Assembly: GCA_044238845.1 (NCBI GenBank)
Contig: JBIICN010000009.1
Location: forward strand, 37,069 to 101,068
Direction of reading: 5' to 3'
Source of the DNA: UBA4416 sp044238845
Lineage (GTDB): Bacteria; Bacteroidota; Bacteroidia; B-17B0; Aurantibacillaceae
Length of the DNA stretch: 64,000 nt
The notes beneath the pieces were generated by a model. That model did no database searches, had not been told where the DNA came from, and saw only the letters and a list, made by a program, of their open reading frames with translations. Shown here piece by piece: positions 59,907 to 64,000 of this stretch (within the stretch, counting starts at the first letter, position 1; each line of letters begins with the position of its first letter). Both the position numbers and the translations under genes were made by a program.

Positions 59907-61115
59907 ATGACTAGTAAAATTAATACATTCAAGAAGTTTTCAAGCATCTGTTTAGCGGTGTTTGCAATGTTAATAGGGGTTTCTAATAATTTATCTGCAT
60001 CCGAGCCTCAAGAACATGAAGTTACAGAAGCACATGCTGGAGTATCTGCTCATCAGGTTTCACATGAAGCAACTGGCCCTGTAGATATTACTAAAGTTGC
60101 TTTTGAGCATATTTTGGATAATCATTCGTGGCATTTTTTTGGCGAAGGTCATGAGTCTGTATCTATGCCTTTGCCAGTTATTTTAAAAGGAAGTAATGGC
60201 ATTTCTTTTTTTATGTCTTCAGAATTTCATCATGATAACCAAGGTACAGTAGTTGTTGAAAAAAACGGAGAACGTTTTGTAAACTTCGAAGAAAAAATAT
60301 ACTACGCAAATGAAACTCCAAACGAATATGGTCAATATGTTACTTTAACTTTTGAGGATAAAGATGTGAGTGTTAGTAACGATGCACCATTAGACTTTTC
60401 AATTACTAAAAATGTAGCTCAAATGCTTATTTCATTAGTAGTTATTGTCTTTTTGTTTATTTCAATAGCAAATTCGTACAAAAAACAAGGAGTTACTTCG
60501 GCACCAAAAGGCAAACAATCATTTTTTGAGCCACTAATTATTTTTGTTCGTGATGATATCGCTAAAGGAAATATCGGACATGGTTCTGAAAAATATGTTC
60601 CTTATTTATTAACTGTATTTTTCTTAATTTTAGTAAATAACGTTTTTGGTTTAATTCCTATAGGAGCTAATTTAACTGGAAATATTGCTTTTACTTTAGT
60701 ATTATCGGTTGCAACCTTGATTATTACCAATATAAATGGTAATGGACATTATTGGCATCATATTTTTATGCCTCCTTGTCCTTGGTGGTTGTACCCAATT
60801 ATGATTCCAATTGAGGTGATTGGTATACTAACAAAACCATTTGCATTAATGATACGTTTATTTGCTAACATGAGTGCTGGACATATTATTGTTATTTCAT
60901 TAATAGGATTAATATTTGTGTTTAAATCGGCAATGATTGGTTTTGTTGCGGTACCATTTGCATTATTTATTGATATATTAGAGTGTTTAGTTGCGTTTTT
61001 ACAAGCATTTATTTTCACGATGTTAACAGCCTTATTTATTGGTTCAGCAGTTGCTGATCATAATGAGGATGGCGCACATAATGAAGATGACGAAAAGGTT
61101 GTAGCAGGACATTAA
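59907..61115 (+). CDS. atpB: F0F1 ATP synthase subunit a
   Basis: This 402-residue product starts from the ATG at 59907. The N-terminus has a signal peptide (ending NNLSAS) and a His-rich periplasmic extension (about 30-170), common in Bacteroidota AtpB. The membrane domain follows (about 175-402) with the essential Arg in ALMIRLFANMSAGH and a further conserved FIGSAVADHNED segment. Subunit a forms the proton half-channels facing the c-ring. A longer reading from a TTG at 59847 has no signal peptide at its start and overlaps the promoter, so it was rejected. It is the first gene of the atp operon. Confidence 0.95.
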   Translation: MTSKINTFKKFSSICLAVFAMLIGVSNNLSASEPQEHEVTEAHAGVSAHQVSHEATGPVDITKVAFEHILDNHSWHFFGEGHESVSMPLPVILKGSNGISFFMSSEFHHDNQGTVVVEKNGERFVNFEEKIYYANETPNEYGQYVTLTFEDKDVSVSNDAPLDFSITKNVAQMLISLVVIVFLFISIANSYKKQGVTSAPKGKQSFFEPLIIFVRDDIAKGNIGHGSEKYVPYLLTVFFLILVNNVFGLIPIGANLTGNIAFTLVLSVATLIITNINGNGHYWHHIFMPPCPWWLYPIMIPIEVIGILTKPFALMIRLFANMSAGHIIVISLIGLIFVFKSAMIGFVAVPFALFIDILECLVAFLQAFIFTMLTALFIGSAVADHNEDGAHNEDDEKVVAGH

Positions 61116-61164
61116 GATTTTAGAGTAACAATTAGTAATAACAAACAAAAAAAACAAAAACAAA

Positions 61165-61371
61165 ATGGGTGGAAGTATCGCAGCAGTTGGCGCAGGATTA
61201 GCAGTAATCGGTGCTGGCTTAGGAATCGGAAAAATTGGTGGAAGTGCAATGGAAGCTATTGCTCGTCAACCTGAAGCAGCGGCAAAAATTCAAACTGCAA
61301 TGATTATCGCAGCAGCCTTAGTAGAAGGTGTTGCCTTATTCGGTGTTGTAGTTGCTTTAATGTCGAAGTAA
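61165..61371 (+). CDS. atpE: F0F1 ATP synthase subunit c
   Basis: This 68-residue protein has two helices linked by the conserved RQPEA loop. The ion-binding Glu54 lies in ALVEGVALFG. The Gln and Ser ligands that mark Na+-specific c subunits are not evident, so proton use is more likely. Twelve or so copies are needed per enzyme, and a strong hairpin just after this gene may help raise its relative output. Confidence 0.95.
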   Translation: MGGSIAAVGAGLAVIGAGLGIGKIGGSAMEAIARQPEAAAKIQTAMIIAAALVEGVALFGVVVALMSK

Positions 61372-61383
61372 TCTTCAAAAAAC

Positions 61384-61420
61384 AAACCAAAGCTATTACG
61401 GTTGGTAATGGCTTTGGTTT
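61384..61420 (+). promoter_or_regulatory. Hairpin between atpE and atpF
   Basis: A 16-bp stem (AAACCAAAGC with GCTTTGGTTT, then a G-U pair, then ATTAC with GTAAT) and a 5-base loop GGTTG are present, but no T run follows, so it is not a full terminator. It could act as an attenuator, an mRNA-processing site or a 3' stabiliser for atpE. Confidence 0.7.
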
Positions 61421-61505
61421 AAATTATTGGGTTAAAATCGCTCTCAAAGATTAGAATATTTTTAATTAAGTTGAGAAATAAAATAAAAACTAAAAACAAT
61501 ATAAA

Positions 61506-62018
61506 ATGAACTTATTTATTTTAGCAAGTTTAATCGAACCAGCAGTTGGTTTAATATTTTGGACTACAATTACCTTTATTTTATTATTGGTAATTTTAGG
61601 TAAGTTTGCTTGGAAACCTATTTTAAGCGCCATTAAAACTCGTGAAAAAGGCATTGAAGATGCGTTAAAAAGCGCTGAAAATGCTTTAAACGATATGCGT
61701 GAGTTAAAATCTAATAACGAAAAGATTTTAGCGGAAGCTCGTGCTGAACGCGATAATTTATTAAAAGAAGCACGCGATACGAAAGATGCAATTATTGCTG
61801 AAGCAAAAGCTAAATCTCAAGCTGAAGCGGATCGTATTATGTCATCTGCTCGTGAGCAAATTACTAACGAAAAAAATGCAGCTGTTGCTGAGTTGAAAAA
61901 CCAAGTAGCAACTTTATCCATTGAAATTGCTGAGAAAATTTTACGCAGCGAATTATCAAGCGATGAAAAACAAAAAGCATTAGTAAACAACTTAATGAAA
62001 GACGTAAACCTTAACTAA
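61506..62018 (+). CDS. atpF: F0F1 ATP synthase subunit b
   Basis: This 170-residue protein has one N-terminal membrane helix (about 12-32) and a long amphipathic coiled coil (about 40-170) typical of subunit b: KFAWKPILSAIKTREKGIEDALKSAENAL, and repeated A/E/K-rich heptads. It forms the peripheral stalk that links F0 and F1. It is separated from atpE by a hairpin-containing spacer of about 130 bases and starts two bases before atpH, so it is in the same operon. Confidence 0.95.
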   Translation: MNLFILASLIEPAVGLIFWTTITFILLLVILGKFAWKPILSAIKTREKGIEDALKSAENALNDMRELKSNNEKILAEARAERDNLLKEARDTKDAIIAEAKAKSQAEADRIMSSAREQITNEKNAAVAELKNQVATLSIEIAEKILRSELSSDEKQKALVNNLMKDVNLN

Positions 62019-62020
62019 TC

Positions 62021-62560
62021 ATGATAGTTGCATCAAGATACGCGAAATCATTACTTGACTTATCAGTTGAAAAAGGCCAATTAGAGGCTGTTTATGCTGA
62101 CATGATTCAAGTAAAAGATGTATGCGAAAACTCTAGAGAATTTATTACTTTTTTAAATAGCCCTATCATTAAATCTGACAAAAAAATTGCGACTATTAAA
62201 GCAGTTTTTGATGGAAAATTTAATGCTATTACTTCTGGATTTTTAACCATCGTTGCTTCTAAAAGAAGAGAAAACGTAATTCCAGAAATGGCAAATGAAT
62301 TTATTGAGCAATACCGTTCTCATAAAAATATTTTAACAGCAGTAGTTACATCGGCTAACGGCTTAGATGCTGCAACAAAACAAAAAGCATTAGATTTAGT
62401 AAAATCTCAATTAAGCGGAGAAGTTGAATTAGTAGAGAAAGTAGATGCTAATATCATTGGAGGATTTATTTTAAAAATTGGCGATAAACAACTAGATAAA
62501 TCAGTTGCTCGACAATTATCTAACTTGAAAAAAGAATTAACAAACAAGGCATTAAACTGA
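62021..62560 (+). CDS. atpH: F0F1 ATP synthase subunit delta
   Basis: This 179-residue protein has the delta/OSCP pattern: an N-terminal helical bundle opening VASRYAKSLLDLSVEKGQLEAVYADM, and the conserved C-terminal IGGFILKIGDKQLDKSVARQLSNLKKEL. It caps the F1 head and binds subunit b. It starts two bases after the atpF stop. It is followed, five bases after its stop, by an unexpected lipoprotein gene rather than directly by atpA. Confidence 0.95.
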   Translation: MIVASRYAKSLLDLSVEKGQLEAVYADMIQVKDVCENSREFITFLNSPIIKSDKKIATIKAVFDGKFNAITSGFLTIVASKRRENVIPEMANEFIEQYRSHKNILTAVVTSANGLDAATKQKALDLVKSQLSGEVELVEKVDANIIGGFILKIGDKQLDKSVARQLSNLKKELTNKALN

Positions 62561-62565
62561 AATAG

Positions 62566-63204
62566 ATGAAACACTTAATACTAACAGTACTTATTTTATC
62601 TGCATTTATTTTTGGATGTAAGAAAAAAGAAACGACAACTACGCCGGCTCCGGCATCTTCAACCACAGGTGGAGGCACTACTACAGGAGGATCTACTATT
62701 GATATTAATTCTGTTCCTCAGGCAACTTTTGTATTAGATGGGGTTTCAAAATCATATGTTTCTAATAATTCAACTATTTATTCAGGGTCTTCTAACGGAA
62801 GTTCAGGAAATGATAATTTTGTATATGGTTCTGGCCTTGATGATGGAAATTTAATCAATTATATTTCAATTGAGAAAGGAACGTTGGTTACCGGTGGTAG
62901 CGGAAACCCAACAGATGCGGTTTTCAAAGCATTTTTCTCTGTAGGAACAAAATCATATTCTCCAAGTGCAGCAAACGGCATTGAAATTGCAATGTATGAT
63001 GCAAATGGTGTTTCCTGGAGTACATCATTGGGAAGTCAAACCGGCTCTACATTTACTATTGATCAAATAAAAGACAATCCGGATTTAGCAGGCAATTTTT
63101 ATTTAACAGTTAAGGTTTCGTTTTCTTGTAAACTCTATAATGCAAGCGGAAATGTAAAGGTTTTAACTAATGGCGTTTATGTAGGCGATTTCGGTAACTT
63201 TTAA
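62566..63204 (+). CDS. Predicted lipoprotein inserted in the atp operon
   Basis: This 212-residue protein has a lipoprotein signal ending IFGCKKK (Cys at about residue 18). A low-complexity Thr/Ser/Gly/Pro linker follows (about 22-44, KETTTTPAPASSTTGGG), then a beta-rich C-terminal domain without a motif known to me. The linker and signal suggest an outer-membrane or surface-facing lipoprotein, and the domain resembles DUF-type Ig-like lipoprotein folds common in Bacteroidota. It starts five bases after atpH, so it is translated with the operon. It has no known role in ATP synthase and looks like an insertion between atpH and atpA. Confidence 0.75.
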   Translation: MKHLILTVLILSAFIFGCKKKETTTTPAPASSTTGGGTTTGGSTIDINSVPQATFVLDGVSKSYVSNNSTIYSGSSNGSSGNDNFVYGSGLDDGNLINYISIEKGTLVTGGSGNPTDAVFKAFFSVGTKSYSPSAANGIEIAMYDANGVSWSTSLGSQTGSTFTIDQIKDNPDLAGNFYLTVKVSFSCKLYNASGNVKVLTNGVYVGDFGNF

Positions 63205-63246
63205 AAACAATAATTAACAAATTTAATAACTAACCATATATATCAA

Positions 63247-64000
63247 ATGGCAGAAGTAAAACCGGCAGAAGTATCTGCAATCTTAAGACAACAGTTATCA
63301 GGTTTCAAATCGGAAGCTGAATTAGAAGAAGTTGGATCTGTATTACAAGTAGGTGATGGTATCGCTCGTATTTACGGTTTATCTAAAGTTCAATCAGGTG
63401 AGTTGATTGAATTTGAAACAGGTTTACAAGGAATTGTATTAAACTTGGAAGAAGACAACGTAGGTGCCGTATTATTAGGCGCAAGTACTGGAATTAGCGA
63501 AGGTTCTTCGGTAAAACGTACTGGACGTATTGCTTCTATCAAAGTTGGTGAAGGTATGTTAGGTCGTGTTATCGATACTTTAGGAAATCCTATCGATGGT
63601 AAAGGACCAATTCAAGGTGTGACTTATGAGTTACCTTTAGAGCGTAAAGCTCCAGGTGTAATTTACCGTCAGCCAGTTACTGAGCCTTTACAAACTGGTA
63701 TCAAAGCAATTGATGCGATGATTCCAATTGGGCGTGGACAACGTGAGTTAATCATTGGTGACCGTCAAACTGGTAAAACAACAGTAGCATTAGATACTAT
63801 TATCAATCAAAAAGAATTTTATGATGCAGGAAAACCTGTATTTTGTATATATGTAGCAATTGCTCAAAAAGGGTCTACTGTAGCAAACGTTGTTCGTACG
63901 TTAGAAGAAAATGGCGCTATGGCTTACACAGTGGTTGTTGCGGCTAACGCTTCTGATCCTGCTCCAATGCAATTCTACGCTCCATTTGCTGGTGCAGCAG
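63247..64000 (+). CDS. atpA: F0F1 ATP synthase subunit alpha (3' part missing)
   Basis: The gene starts at ATG 63247 and runs off the window after 251 codons, about half of the usual 525. The sequence opens MAEVKPAEVSAILRQQL, with the conserved beta-barrel segment IARIYGLSKVQSGELIEF. The nucleotide-binding domain has Walker A GDRQTGKT (about 178-185) and the following TTVALDTIINQK. Subunit alpha forms the hexameric F1 head with beta and holds the non-catalytic sites. The remaining genes (atpG and perhaps others) would lie beyond the right edge. Confidence 0.97.
   Translation, partial: MAEVKPAEVSAILRQQLSGFKSEAELEEVGSVLQVGDGIARIYGLSKVQSGELIEFETGLQGIVLNLEEDNVGAVLLGASTGISEGSSVKRTGRIASIKVGEGMLGRVIDTLGNPIDGKGPIQGVTYELPLERKAPGVIYRQPVTEPLQTGIKAIDAMIPIGRGQRELIIGDRQTGKTTVALDTIINQKEFYDAGKPVFCIYVAIAQKGSTVANVVRTLEENGAMAYTVVVAANASDPAPMQFYAPFAGAA

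Noticed and set aside
1..64000. tRNA, rRNA, phage or conjugative genes
   Set aside because: None was recognised on either strand. Intergenic regions are short and were read for cloverleaf-like arms without success, although a covariance-model scan was not possible.

Overview
The window is a low-GC (roughly one third G+C by eye) chromosomal segment of a gliding or surface-associated member of the Bacteroidota. The evidence is the number of type IX secretion (T9SS) and gliding components: three type B (CHU_C) giant surface proteins, three type A C-terminal-domain proteins, a PorP/SprF protein, an OmpA-type partner and PorW/SprE. Many promoters also carry the Bacteroidota -7 box TAnnTTTG. Order or family cannot be fixed by reading alone. 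No rRNA, tRNA, CRISPR array, phage or transposase gene was seen.

Layout. 0-2.3 kb: tail of a probable aryl-polyene/flexirubin-type lipid-pigment cluster (LolA-like carrier, lipoprotein, HotDog dehydratase) and a DUF420 membrane protein. 2.3-13.1 kb: rpoN, a 2396-residue SprB-repeat surface protein and lepA. 13.1-21.2 kb, minus strand: O-antigen ligase family protein, HerA/YjgR-like ATPase and a 1601-residue NIDO/Ig/PKD surface protein. 21.3-29.8 kb: 3-hydroxyanthranilate dioxygenase and enoyl-CoA hydratase, a small hydrolase, cysQ, a GT-C/TPR membrane protein, feoA-feoB and a polytopic membrane protein. 29.8-34.8 kb: a small membrane protein, then a surface protein / PorP-SprF / OmpA trio. 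35.2-38.6 kb: an ExbB-ExbD-ExbD-TonB energy-transduction operon. 38.7-42.7 kb: PhnA-like, DUF4442, AraC regulator, DUF983 and two uncharacterised proteins. 42.8-53.8 kb: a LytS/LytTR-type sensor kinase and response regulator, followed by three secreted-protein genes built as cassettes. 53.9-58.8 kb, minus strand: a C1 peptidase, then the porW-bactofilin-atpZ-atpI-like operon. 58.9-64 kb: an M23 peptidase and the ATP synthase operon (atpB, E, F, H, an inserted lipoprotein gene, and atpA cut by the window edge).

The most notable observation is at 46.7-53.8 kb. Three consecutive genes for T9SS type A cargo have unrelated central regions. Each is preceded by two tandem 21-bp direct repeats lying exactly 30 nt upstream of a shared GAAATTTG (-7-like) box, and each ends in a near-identical C-terminal-domain, stop and terminator block. 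The repeat period and sequence look like a LytTR-family operator, and a LytTR regulator with its kinase is divergently encoded next to the first copy. I infer a local regulon of surface-protein cassettes controlled by that two-component system. Other items of interest are an extra lipoprotein gene between atpH and atpA, a strong hairpin after atpE, atpZ/atpI-like genes pointing away from the atp operon, and several REP-like palindromes, one kind of which lies inside coding sequence.
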